Assembly (NCBI GenBank): GCA_002354035.1
Contig: DEKU01000025.1
Span: 1 to 25,181, forward strand
Length of the DNA: 25,181 bases
Source of the DNA: Bacteroidales bacterium UBA2714
Lineage (GTDB): Bacteria; Bacteroidota; Bacteroidia; Bacteroidales; P3
Direction: 5' to 3'
The position numbers and the translations under genes are program-made. Under the pieces are notes generated by a model that was given only the letters and a program-made list of their open reading frames with translations, searched no databases and was not told the DNA's origin. Shown here one piece after another: positions 14,761 to 21,842 of the stretch (position 1 is its first letter; each line of letters opens with the position of its first letter).

Positions 14761-16050
14761 TTAAATAAGGTTCAGTTTGCGTAGTCTGGATTTAATGCCC
14801 CCGCTGTTGCGACCGAAAACCTTTTCAAGCTCACTAACAGACTTGCCGGTTTCAAATAGTTTTTCCAGCAGTTTGTCGTCCTCCATACTCCACGGAGAGT
14901 AGGCATTGGGGTAAAGCTCGATTAGCGGTCGGGTGTCTCGCTCTTTCTTGTTAAGTGTAGAGATCAGTTTCGCAAGGTTTTCGAGCAGGTGTTCCGGCTG
15001 GATAATATCCGGCACGGGGGCTTTAAAGTCACTCATGATGTAAAGTTCGTCCGGGTCACAGGGCAGGCCGCCTATGCCGAGGAGGATAAAGACGGGCATT
15101 TGGTGTTCCTTGGCAAATCTCGCAAAGAGGGTGGCTCTTGCTGGAGGCAACAATTCTTTGCTGAGGTCTTCTGGCATGTGGCTCCGCCATTTGCATTCGA
15201 TGGCGAAGGGTTTGCCGTTGTATTCGAGCACCAGGTCGGGGTTGCTGTTGCCTTCGGGGTAGATGCCGGGCAGGCTTTTGTCGCCTCGCCATTCCTTGAG
15301 AGTCAGTTTGTCGTTGTTTGCCACGCCCAGCAGCTCCAGCACGTGGTCTTCGAACTCGCGGCCTTTCAACACCTTGTCGTTCATGGTGAGCGACTTGATG
15401 CGTAGGTAGACAGTGCTGTAGGGGCGGTCGATGGCCTTGTGGATGGCGTGGATGCCCATGTCTTCGTAGTACATGCGCAGCAGCCGTTTGTGCTCGGCCA
15501 CCGTCCAGCGATAGGGTTTCTCGATGGGTTCTGCCGCTTTCAGGTCGGTATTGTCGAGCAGGTGGGTGACATTGTTGTGTCCCAACAGCAGGCCGAAAAT
15601 GCTGCCGTTGGGGTTGATATAGCCGCAGACGATGTGCTGCACCTGGCCGAGGGTCCATTGGTTGCGTAGACGCGCCTCGAAGCCTTTGCCGTCGCTCTCC
15701 TCGCGTTGTAACACGAGGACAAGCAGGCGGTTCTCTTTCCGCGCCTGCTCAATCTGCACATTGTATGTGTTGCGGAATTTGCCCGTCACTACCAGTACCG
15801 TCGGCACCTGGCACACCAGCAGCGCCTTCAGCACCTCCTCTTCCAGTTCCGACGTGTTGAAGCACACCGCGCACTGCCACTTGTCGAACTCCTCCACCCA
15901 CCGGAACACCTTCTCATAGCACCCCAGCGGCGCCATCCTTGACGTCAAGAAAAGCGTCTTCTCCCACTGCCAAAGCTCTTTGTTGCCGATGGTTTGCTTG
16001 ATGCGCATGTTTCTTTGGGATTGGAAGGTTTGATTGTTGGTATTAGCCAC
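14761..16050 (-). CDS. PD-(D/E)XK nuclease-like protein flanked by SANT/Myb-like helices
   Basis: 429 aa. Residues 25-160 have alternating strands and helices (CAVCFNTSELEEEVLKALL, VPTVLVVTG, RLLVLVLQ), reminiscent of the nucleotide-binding-like fold of DprA/Smf proteins. About 180-222 is a SANT/Myb-like helical unit (RWTVAEHKRLLRMYYEDMG ... STVYLRIKSL). About 229-330 is a PD-(D/E)XK nuclease core: helix GREFEDHVLELLG, then Asp272 (NSNPDLVLE) and Glu285-x-Lys287 (FAIECKWRS), all key residues present. A second SANT-like unit closes the protein (about 385-427, PWSMEDDKLLEKLFETGKSV). It starts 26 bp after the next gene upstream, so it may share that transcript. A DNA-binding nuclease is the best reading; its purpose (defence, repair, element upkeep) is not shown. 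Confidence 0.85.
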   Translation of the reverse strand: MANTNNQTFQSQRNMRIKQTIGNKELWQWEKTLFLTSRMAPLGCYEKVFRWVEEFDKWQCAVCFNTSELEEEVLKALLVCQVPTVLVVTGKFRNTYNVQIEQARKENRLLVLVLQREESDGKGFEARLRNQWTLGQVQHIVCGYINPNGSIFGLLLGHNNVTHLLDNTDLKAAEPIEKPYRWTVAEHKRLLRMYYEDMGIHAIHKAIDRPYSTVYLRIKSLTMNDKVLKGREFEDHVLELLGVANNDKLTLKEWRGDKSLPGIYPEGNSNPDLVLEYNGKPFAIECKWRSHMPEDLSKELLPPARATLFARFAKEHQMPVFILLGIGGLPCDPDELYIMSDFKAPVPDIIQPEHLLENLAKLISTLNKKERDTRPLIELYPNAYSPWSMEDDKLLEKLFETGKSVSELEKVFGRNSGGIKSRLRKLNLI

Positions 16051-16076
16051 TCACCGGTTCATAGAGAGCGCATTCG

Positions 16077-16955
16077 CTAATTGCTTATTGACTGCTGGAG
16101 ACGACAAGTCCACTCCTGCATCATTTCAGCTATCTCCTCGTCATCGCAAGTGTCGGGGTCGAAGTCGCCATCCATAGCATACCACTCCAGGCTTTCGCGT
16201 TCCTCTTGGGTGAGTTTCTTCTTCTTTCTGATTTCCAGAAAGTCTTCGTATCCCCAGATGCCACCGCAGTCTTCGGGAGGGCAGGCGCCCTGGCCTTTGA
16301 CAAAGGTGATGGATGGCTTTTCACCGGGATTATACTCGCGTTCGCCTTTGCACCACACGTCGTGCTCCCAGCTGTCGCCGAAGTCGTATTCGAACACTAC
16401 ACGTTTGCCTTTCTCGGTCAGCATATCGTCGACGGTGCATTTTGCCATATCGTGATAAGAGAATCGGTCGAAACCAAAAGAATCCTCCATCTGCTCGCGG
16501 TCCACAAAAAAGACATCGCCTTTGCGGAACTGATACAGATGCTCGTGCATCCACCCCATAGCGTCCTGTAGCACCTCGCCCAAGGCCGTTAACGTAAGAT
16601 TGGAGGGAACCTTGATTTCGCGCCATATTTTCAAGTCTGTCTTGTTTATCTTGATACGTAGGTGCATCTCACGGACATGGGTGCGGGGAAGAGTGAGTGG
16701 TATGTCCTCGCTGTCAACGTTCTCATTGTCCTCATTCTCATCAGGCATAGACATCATCTCGCTTGGCAGGGTGTAGCCGTATTTGTCGAACATATCCAGA
16801 AATGTGCGTAGATCCTCACGGGCTTTTTCGTCACCGTCGACCACAGCACGGAGCATCTTGAAGAAATCTGTCATCATTTTATCCGGCGAAGGATTTTGAT
16901 GATGTGTGAGATCTACCCAGTTTTTCGATATGGAAGAGTTAGGCTTTTTCGTCAT
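16077..16955 (-). CDS. Plasmid pRiA4b ORF-3 family-like protein
   Basis: 292 aa, starting at ATG 16955. The first 90 residues are a variable helical region with an acidic stretch (PDENEDNENVDSEDIP). The pRiA4b ORF-3-like domain then covers about 93-280: LRIKINKTDLKIWREIKVPS, GWMHEHLYQF, VFEYDFGDSWEHDV, and the hallmark GACPPEDCGGIWGYEDFL with two cysteines. The family is common on plasmids and mobile elements and its function is unknown. It lies 46 bp after rubrerythrin and 26 bp before the nuclease-like gene, all minus. Confidence 0.9.
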   Translation of the reverse strand: MTKKPNSSISKNWVDLTHHQNPSPDKMMTDFFKMLRAVVDGDEKAREDLRTFLDMFDKYGYTLPSEMMSMPDENEDNENVDSEDIPLTLPRTHVREMHLRIKINKTDLKIWREIKVPSNLTLTALGEVLQDAMGWMHEHLYQFRKGDVFFVDREQMEDSFGFDRFSYHDMAKCTVDDMLTEKGKRVVFEYDFGDSWEHDVWCKGEREYNPGEKPSITFVKGQGACPPEDCGGIWGYEDFLEIRKKKKLTQEERESLEWYAMDGDFDPDTCDDEEIAEMMQEWTCRLQQSISN

Positions 16956-17001
16956 ATCTGCTTCTGTTATTATGGGTGGTGGAGATAAAGGCGTACCGCT
17001 A

Positions 17002-17706
17002 TTAGTAGTTCTGCTGGTTGATTTCGAAGTAGGCCTGGGGGTGGTTGCAGACGGGGCAGACATCGGGGGCCTGGGTGCCAACGACGATGTGGCCACAGTT
17101 GCGGCATTCCCACACTTTCACTTCGCTCTTGGCGAAGACTTCCTTGGCTTCGACGTTATGAAGCAGTGCGCGGTAACGTTCCTCGTGGTGTTTCTCGATG
17201 GCGGCCACACCACGAAACTTGGCAGCCAACTCAGGGAAGCCTTCGGCTTCGGCGGTGCGGGCAAAGCCTTCGTACATGTCCGTCCATTCGTAGTTCTCGC
17301 CTGCGGCGGCAGCAGCCAGGTTCTCAGCGGTGGAGCCGATGCCGTTCAGTTCCTTGAACCACAGCTTGGCGTGCTCCTTCTCGTTCTCGGCGGTCTGTAG
17401 GAAGAGTGCGGCAATCTGCTCATAGCCTTCCTTCTTGGCCTTGGAGGCGAAGTAGGTGTACTTGTTGCGAGCCTCGCTCTCACCGGCAAAGGCGGCATGC
17501 AGGTTCTTCTCGGTCTGTGTGCCAGCGTAGGGGTTGGCGGGTTTCGGTTCCCCGATGGTTTCGAACTTCTCCTTGCCCTGCTTGCAGCGCGGACATTTCC
17601 AGTCAGCAGGCAGTGCCTCAAAAGGTGTTCCAGGGGCTATGCCCTGCGTGGGGTCGCCCTGCGCCGGGTCGTACTCATACTTGCAAATGGTGCATTTGTA
17701 TTTCAT
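17002..17706 (-). CDS. Rubrerythrin with rubredoxin domains at both ends
   Basis: 234 aa, against roughly 190 for ordinary rubrerythrin. An N-terminal rubredoxin domain (1-48) has Cys5, Cys8, Cys38 and Cys41 (YKCTICKY, KCPRCK). A diiron four-helix domain (62-190) has ExxH pairs at Glu109-His112 and Glu171-His174 and the GESEAR helix. A C-terminal rubredoxin-like domain (197-230) has Cys201, Cys204, Cys217 and Cys220 (ECRNCGH, VCPVC). Rubrerythrins reduce hydrogen peroxide in the cytoplasm of anaerobes with electrons passed through rubredoxin. Classical forms carry rubredoxin at the C-terminus and reverse forms at the N-terminus; this one has both. The next gene upstream ends 18 bp away, so a promoter would lie inside that gene. 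Confidence 0.95.
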   Translation of the reverse strand: MKYKCTICKYEYDPAQGDPTQGIAPGTPFEALPADWKCPRCKQGKEKFETIGEPKPANPYAGTQTEKNLHAAFAGESEARNKYTYFASKAKKEGYEQIAALFLQTAENEKEHAKLWFKELNGIGSTAENLAAAAAGENYEWTDMYEGFARTAEAEGFPELAAKFRGVAAIEKHHEERYRALLHNVEAKEVFAKSEVKVWECRNCGHIVVGTQAPDVCPVCNHPQAYFEINQQNY

Positions 17707-17724
17707 AATATCCAGTATTTGTTT

Positions 17725-17949
17725 TTAAATAACATCTTTAATTTCTTGATAGAGTGCATTTATTCCTAACCACCAGTATTTGGTCTTCTCTTGCTCTAAT
17801 TTTGCATATACTGGTGAGGTGTAAATCATCGTAAGCGCGTTTGCTATATCTTTGGCATCTCCGTTCTGCAAAAGGCGGCTGGCCAATTGAGCAATCTTGT
17901 TGGGCATCAGTAGATGTACATTGTCCTGGGTTATCTTCGGTTGCTTCAT
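17725..17949 (-). CDS. Small protein, third member of DUF3791/DUF3990 cluster
   Basis: 74 aa, helical (PNKIAQLASRLLQNGDAKDI), ending KYWWLGINALYQEIKDVI. The middle, TMIYTSPVYAKLEQE, resembles short proteins I associate with DUF3791/DUF3990 neighbourhoods, but I cannot name a family. It overlaps the DUF3990 gene by 4 bp, so it is translated with it. It may be an antitoxin or a chaperone-like partner. Confidence 0.75.
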   Translation of the reverse strand: MKQPKITQDNVHLLMPNKIAQLASRLLQNGDAKDIANALTMIYTSPVYAKLEQEKTKYWWLGINALYQEIKDVI

Positions 17950-18425
17950 TTTTTTACCTCCTTGTTCCCGACATATTCAAGTGTATCTAAAGACCGTTCG
18001 GTATGGAAAAACAGTTGGTCGACAAGTTTATATGTCTTTAAGCGGCGGATAAGTTCGCGCTTGCTGATGATTCCCGATTCATAGAGGTTGAAACTGAGGT
18101 AGACATTGTCGTTGGCCACAGGACCAGTGACGATATCAAAGTCGTGGTTAAAGTTTTGTATTGTTCGGTTGGCGTGCACGAAGTCGACCCACGCCTCATT
18201 GGCAGATTGGAAACGACGGGTAAGTAATCCTTTGATGGGGGTGTATTCGTATGTGTTGATATATCCTACGGTGGCTCCTGTCTGCTCCATACGCAGCTTC
18301 ACCCATCTGCGTGCTTGTTGCCGGCTGGTGGTAGTGTAGAATCCTGTGCCGAAGTCTAATGGACGGTTGGCCTGGAGTATCTGCGGCTTTTCCACTATTT
18401 CAAGGCTTCCGTGATAGAGTGTCAT
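17946..18425 (-). CDS. DUF3990 protein, putative ADP-ribosyltransferase fold
   Basis: 159 aa. The N-terminus LYHGS (His5), then RPLDFGTGFYTTTS (Tyr30), DIVTGPVAND (97-106) and DQLFFHTERSLDTLEYVG (136-153) are the DUF3990 pattern. This family is generally grouped with ADP-ribosyltransferases, in which His and Tyr bind NAD and a later Glu/Gln acts in catalysis. Gln137 would be the candidate here, but that assignment is mine. It overlaps both neighbours by 4 bp (ATGA at each end), the arrangement expected of a toxin coupled to its antitoxin. Function is inferred, not shown. Confidence 0.85.
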   Translation of the reverse strand: MTLYHGSLEIVEKPQILQANRPLDFGTGFYTTTSRQQARRWVKLRMEQTGATVGYINTYEYTPIKGLLTRRFQSANEAWVDFVHANRTIQNFNHDFDIVTGPVANDNVYLSFNLYESGIISKRELIRRLKTYKLVDQLFFHTERSLDTLEYVGNKEVKK

Positions 18426-18640
18426 AGCTGGTGGTGTTTTAGATATTCGTCAATCTCGCTCAATATAGCCTTTTCTCCCTGAGTGTGCAGCACCTCATAA
18501 TGCTCCAACAGGAAGTCAATCACACCCCTTTGCAGAAACATCTGTTCTGTCTCTGCGCCGCCCAACTTGTTAGCCTTCTTGTACTGCTCGATACAAAAAG
18601 AGACAAATTCTATCTTGGATTGTTGTTTAGGGTCGCACAT
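18422..18640 (-). CDS. DUF3791 protein (putative antitoxin-like partner)
   Basis: 72 aa. KIEFVSFCIEQYKKANKLGG, then MFLQRGVIDFLLEHYEVLHTQG, is the DUF3791 pattern: a small helical protein with the conserved HYEVLHTQG. It sits directly before, and overlaps by 4 bp, the DUF3990 gene. DUF3791 and DUF3990 often occur side by side, which suggests a working pair. Confidence 0.85.
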   Translation of the reverse strand: MCDPKQQSKIEFVSFCIEQYKKANKLGGAETEQMFLQRGVIDFLLEHYEVLHTQGEKAILSEIDEYLKHHQL

Positions 18641-18679
18641 GCTGCGTGGTTTTAGGATATAATGAGATTGTTCTGGAAT

Positions 18680-18898
18680 TCATAGCGTACCTCCCATTCT
18701 GCGACAATAGGTGGAGAGGTCGCGCACATTGGAGGCAAACGACTGCGTGTGCAGATAGCCATACTGACGGTCGTAAAGGTCCAAAGCCTTATACCGGCTC
18801 AGGTACCTCGCCGCCTCCGTTGTCGTAAGCCCATATTGTTCGGCGAACTCCGCAATTAGCGCCACTATATATTGTGCCTTGTCCGATGCCATAATCAT
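18680..18898 (-). CDS. Second DUF3791-like protein
   Basis: 72 aa. KAQYIVALIAEFAEQYGLTT, EAARYLSRYKALDLYDRQYG, then YLHTQSFASNVRDLSTYCRR, a diverged version of the same layout as the gene 39 bp downstream (central Tyr-rich helix, then LHTQ). It is probably a paralogue in the same operon and would be the first gene of the cluster. A second antitoxin for one DUF3990 protein, or one whose toxin has been lost, are both possible. Confidence 0.75.
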   Translation of the reverse strand: MIMASDKAQYIVALIAEFAEQYGLTTTEAARYLSRYKALDLYDRQYGYLHTQSFASNVRDLSTYCRRMGGTL

Positions 18899-19028
18899 TA
18901 CTTTTCCTTATTAACGTTGGGAAGTTGAAAATATTGTGTTGCACTTATAACGGGATTTTAGGTTTGGCAGGTGTTGACAATAAGGCAAGTAAAGGTTGAG
19001 GCATACAGGAAGTGAACGTACGGAAGCG

Positions 19029-19628
19029 TTACCAATGCTTGAGGCTTGGATGCATGGCGTAGTATTGCGCCTCACCCAAGGCATCTGCTTCTTCTACCTT
19101 GCTGTGGTATTGCGGAGGAGCGAGTTCGTAGAAAGTGACGCCTGTCATGTCGTGAAAACCGTATCCACACGGCCAACTCCAAGCCATTATCTGTACTATG
19201 CGCGGCATCATGGATTCCAGTAGTTTGTTCTTTATTAGGAATTTCAACGTTGAGCGGAAATTGCTGATACCGGAATCATAGTATTGTTCCCACAGGTCGC
19301 CATTGCAGAACGAAAACTCATAGATACGTTCTACATAGAAGACCATTGCTTCTGCTAACGTGTCGTATGATGGCGCCAGTTTCTTGAAGTCAGACAAAGC
19401 TTTTCGGCACACGCTGAAACGGCACAGGGGCATACGTGTACCATTATCGTCAAATTCTTTAAGGACGATTTTCTTAAACTTCTCCAGTTCTCCCGCCTCG
19501 TCGGGGTTGACATAGTAATCGAGGTATTCCCGTGCCTCTTTTCTGGCATCATAGAGTTCCAATACGACATTGATGACATCCTCCTTGCTCATTCCTGCGA
19601 GCAGTTTTTTCACTTGTGACTTAGACAT
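19029..19628 (-). CDS. DUF6155-like protein
   Basis: 199 aa from ATG 19628; a further 31 open codons upstream look non-coding. The N-terminus SKSQVKKLLAGMSKEDVINVV, then YLDYYVNPDEAGELEKFKKI, fits my memory of DUF6155 (repeated helices, family function unknown). No signal peptide, membrane segment or catalytic motif is seen. It is a single gene between the nuclease-like gene (58 bp) and the DUF3791 cluster (130 bp). Confidence 0.8.
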   Translation of the reverse strand: MSKSQVKKLLAGMSKEDVINVVLELYDARKEAREYLDYYVNPDEAGELEKFKKIVLKEFDDNGTRMPLCRFSVCRKALSDFKKLAPSYDTLAEAMVFYVERIYEFSFCNGDLWEQYYDSGISNFRSTLKFLIKNKLLESMMPRIVQIMAWSWPCGYGFHDMTGVTFYELAPPQYHSKVEEADALGEAQYYAMHPSLKHW

Positions 19629-19686
19629 GGCTTTGGATTTTATGATATTCTCGAATATACAAGTATTGGCAGGTGACAATACATCA

Positions 19687-20220
19687 TTATGCACAGAAAT
19701 AGAGTTTGTAGAACTCGTCAACGGTCTTTACTTGATAATGGCCTTGTGCCAATAACCTTTGTTCGAGCCAGCGTCTTTGCTGTTGTACAATTGGGCTTTT
19801 TTTGATTAACACGATAGCCCCACTATCAATCGGAATACCACAACTTCGCAAAACATCTGTCGAGTGCTGAACTTTGGCAGGGGTATTAGCCGAGGCAAGA
19901 TTCTTCAGATCATTGATATCGAACTTTGCTTCGACCAAGCGGATTTTTCGGGATTTTCCTCTCGTTAAACCGATGGAAAAGTCCACTATAGGCGATTTGC
20001 TACGTCTATCGGCTCGTGCCATTTCGGTTTCAACTGCTTCAAGATACAGAGCTTTCTCTAGAGCAAAGGAGTGTTTGTTCCGGCAGTGTTCCATTGTTAG
20101 GATTTCCGGGATTGGGATATATGCCGACATATGTTGTTTTGTCACTATGCAGGAGAGCATAATTGCAGGAGCGAACACCCACTTGTCTTCTTGCTTTTGT
20201 ATTCTACTACCATCCGCCAT
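19687..20220 (-). CDS. Small PD-(D/E)XK-like protein paired with AAA ATPase
   Basis: 177 aa. The core has Asp80 (SPIVDFSIGL), 17 residues to Glu97, and Glu97-Ala-Lys99 (RLVEAKFD), the D...ExK layout of PD-(D/E)XK nucleases, after a helix with Glu55 (FALEKALYLEA). Next comes a strand (GAIVLIKK) and a helix (QQQRRWLEQRLL). I recognise no named family. The ATG overlaps the end of the ATPase gene by 14 bp, so the two are translationally coupled and very likely act together. An alternative is a non-catalytic protein with a similar fold. Confidence 0.85.
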   Translation of the reverse strand: MADGSRIQKQEDKWVFAPAIMLSCIVTKQHMSAYIPIPEILTMEHCRNKHSFALEKALYLEAVETEMARADRRSKSPIVDFSIGLTRGKSRKIRLVEAKFDINDLKNLASANTPAKVQHSTDVLRSCGIPIDSGAIVLIKKSPIVQQQRRWLEQRLLAQGHYQVKTVDEFYKLYFCA

Positions 20221-21499
20221 ACTCGCTAATTTTATCCAATGACTTATTGAACGATTCGAAAATTGGCTCGATGTCAGTACCTATAGAGCGGTAGTTATAC
20301 ATGTACTTCTGTTTTTTGTCCTCTTCAGCATAATAAAATGCAAGTGACCGACTTACGTTCTCTTTCTCAGCAATATATTTGACAGCACTTACAAAGTCGG
20401 TACTATGTGATGCGATAAAGAATTTAGCCCCAGTTTTCTTATACATCAAGACCACGAGTCGTGCGTATTCTACAATCCATTGGGGGTGCAAATGTGCTTC
20501 GGGCTCGTCAATAATCAGCAAAGTATTTTTTGTGATGGTGCCGTTCAGTAAGAGAGTTTGTAGAATGGAGAAAGACTTGATGCCAGTGGCACTGTCAATC
20601 ATATCCACTTCTAGTCCATCGTTACGTCTAAACATTAGATTCTGTCCATATGGTGTTGAGCTATCATGGTATACTTCACCATTTAGAATATCTTTAATGT
20701 GGTTATTGAGCCACCGATTGGATGTGTGTTGTGTCGGCTTGTTCAGTAACGATGCCAAGTCTTTCCAATATTCAGTATGCTGTAAAGAATCGTGAAACCA
20801 TTCCATCCCAGCGACCATTGGTGTGTCGATGTACACAACCTGCCTAGCGAAACTCATAAGTGGGACAGAAGAAACCCTATACCCTACAAAAGGTATGCCA
20901 TACTCAGAAATTTTGATACCTTTTGTCGAAATACCTATTTCTGCCAGTTTCTGTTTTACTAATGAAAAGGGTCTTTGAGTTAATAGTCTTTCCGCTTCAT
21001 CAAACCAACTCCCTGTTGACTTGATAACAGCATCTATTAGTTTGGGCATATCAGAATAGCTATAACTTGGCTGGTGTAAGATGCTGTTCTCTATTATTTG
21101 CCGTAGCCTACGAAACTTTGGTTCATTCTCAGTGTCATCTGAATCGCAGTATTCCCGTATACTTTTTAAAGCTCTGGTGTATGTATCTCTTTTATTGTTC
21201 AGATTACTCTCATCATGTGCTTTGTTGACAAGATTCTTCACCTCCTTTGCAAAAGGGTATTCTGCAAAATCAAAAGCAATGCTCTGCATTAGTTGTTTCA
21301 GCGGAAGTAAGTTATCCCACAATTTGTTTTGTACTAATTGCTCATAGTTGTTAGCATAGAATAACGAATAATATAACAACTTGGAAATCGTACTCTTGCC
21401 AGATCCGTTAATTCCAGAGATTACAGTAATACCATTCAAGTCTATCTCTGCAGACTTGACGGCCTTGTAATCCTTTATAAATATTTGAATAGGACTCAT
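20207..21499 (-). CDS. AAA family (AAA_15/OLD-like) ATPase, putative defence protein
   Basis: 430 aa. An ABC-type ATPase like those of OLD, RecF and SMC proteins: Walker A GINGSGKST (29-37) just after a short N-terminal strand region (KDYKAVKSAEIDLNGITVIS), a degenerate signature near 303-312 (SATGIKSFSI), Walker B LLIIDEPEAHLHP with Asp331-Glu332, and switch His365 in ASHS. The middle (about 85-290) is helical without clear coiled coil. No TOPRIM or nuclease domain follows Walker B, so any nuclease activity would have to come from the partner gene. A good ribosome site (AAGGAG) precedes the ATG. Similar ATPases drive PARIS, Septu and Gabija, but their partners differ from this one. Confidence 0.92.
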   Translation of the reverse strand: MSPIQIFIKDYKAVKSAEIDLNGITVISGINGSGKSTISKLLYYSLFYANNYEQLVQNKLWDNLLPLKQLMQSIAFDFAEYPFAKEVKNLVNKAHDESNLNNKRDTYTRALKSIREYCDSDDTENEPKFRRLRQIIENSILHQPSYSYSDMPKLIDAVIKSTGSWFDEAERLLTQRPFSLVKQKLAEIGISTKGIKISEYGIPFVGYRVSSVPLMSFARQVVYIDTPMVAGMEWFHDSLQHTEYWKDLASLLNKPTQHTSNRWLNNHIKDILNGEVYHDSSTPYGQNLMFRRNDGLEVDMIDSATGIKSFSILQTLLLNGTITKNTLLIIDEPEAHLHPQWIVEYARLVVLMYKKTGAKFFIASHSTDFVSAVKYIAEKENVSRSLAFYYAEEDKKQKYMYNYRSIGTDIEPIFESFNKSLDKISEYGGW

Positions 21500-21516
21500 A
21501 CTCCTTACTTATTTAG

Positions 21517-21648
21517 TCAGATAACGTGATAATTCTGGTTTTCGTATGTGTGCTTGTAATTTAGGAATTGCTGGAGGCACTGGGAGTATTTGAGTTCGAT
21601 GGCAACTTCTATTGCTTTCTTTGTATCTTCTGGGTAATAGGATAAAGA
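21517..21648 (-). pseudogene. C-terminal gene remnant
   Basis: A 43-codon minus-strand frame with no ATG that looks like real protein: YYPEDTKKAIEVAIELKYSQ, then CLQQFLNYKHTYENQNYHVI and TGA at 21517-21519. An in-frame TAA lies just upstream (21649-21651). It is probably the tail of a gene lost by deletion, just ahead of the ATPase. The family is not recognised. Confidence 0.45.
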
Positions 21649-21660
21649 TTATTGTATTTC

Positions 21661-21704
21661 GGATTGCAAATCCTTATAATATTTTGCGCCAGATTTCAAA
21701 TCTG
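21661..21704. repeat. Pair of short palindromes
   Basis: GGATT-GCA-AATCC (21661-21673) and CAGATT-TCA-AATCTG (21690-21704) lie 16 bp apart. They recall small dispersed palindromes of the GGATTTGCAAATCC kind seen between genes in Bacteroidota, perhaps REP-like. Only this copy is in the window. Confidence 0.4.
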
Positions 21705-21730
21705 CCGCAACTGAGAACTTCCGCCGCGAC

Positions 21731-21770
21731 GGGTAATTTCAATATAGGACAAATGTATATTGTATTACCC
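21731..21770. repeat. Long AT-rich hairpin downstream of the GATC methyltransferase gene
   Basis: GGGTAAT (21731-21737) pairs with ATTACCC (21764-21770) and CAATATA (21740-21746) with TATATTG (21756-21762), 14 bp in all with a TT/T bulge and a 9-nt loop. It lies 72 bp beyond the methyltransferase stop with no T run after it. It may be a weak terminator or a mobile-element end. Confidence 0.5.
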
Positions 21771-21842
21771 ATTATCAGGGTTCCTTGATTGTTACCATAT
21801 GGAATGGACACAAAGCATATTAGATAGAGTGTCTCTTCGCAG

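Larger units (their letters stand above)
21500..21842. other. Intergenic region between ATPase and restriction-modification genes
   Basis: 343 bp with no intact gene. It contains a gene remnant (21517-21648) and three hairpins (21661-21673, 21690-21704, 21731-21770). The ATPase promoter must lie here or further upstream, but I see no TAnnTTTG with good spacing on the minus strand. Confidence 0.6.

Noticed and set aside
20207..21499. Assignment of the ATPase to Gabija, PARIS or Septu
   Set aside because: It lacks a TOPRIM domain, and the partner is not a helicase, TOPRIM or HNH protein.
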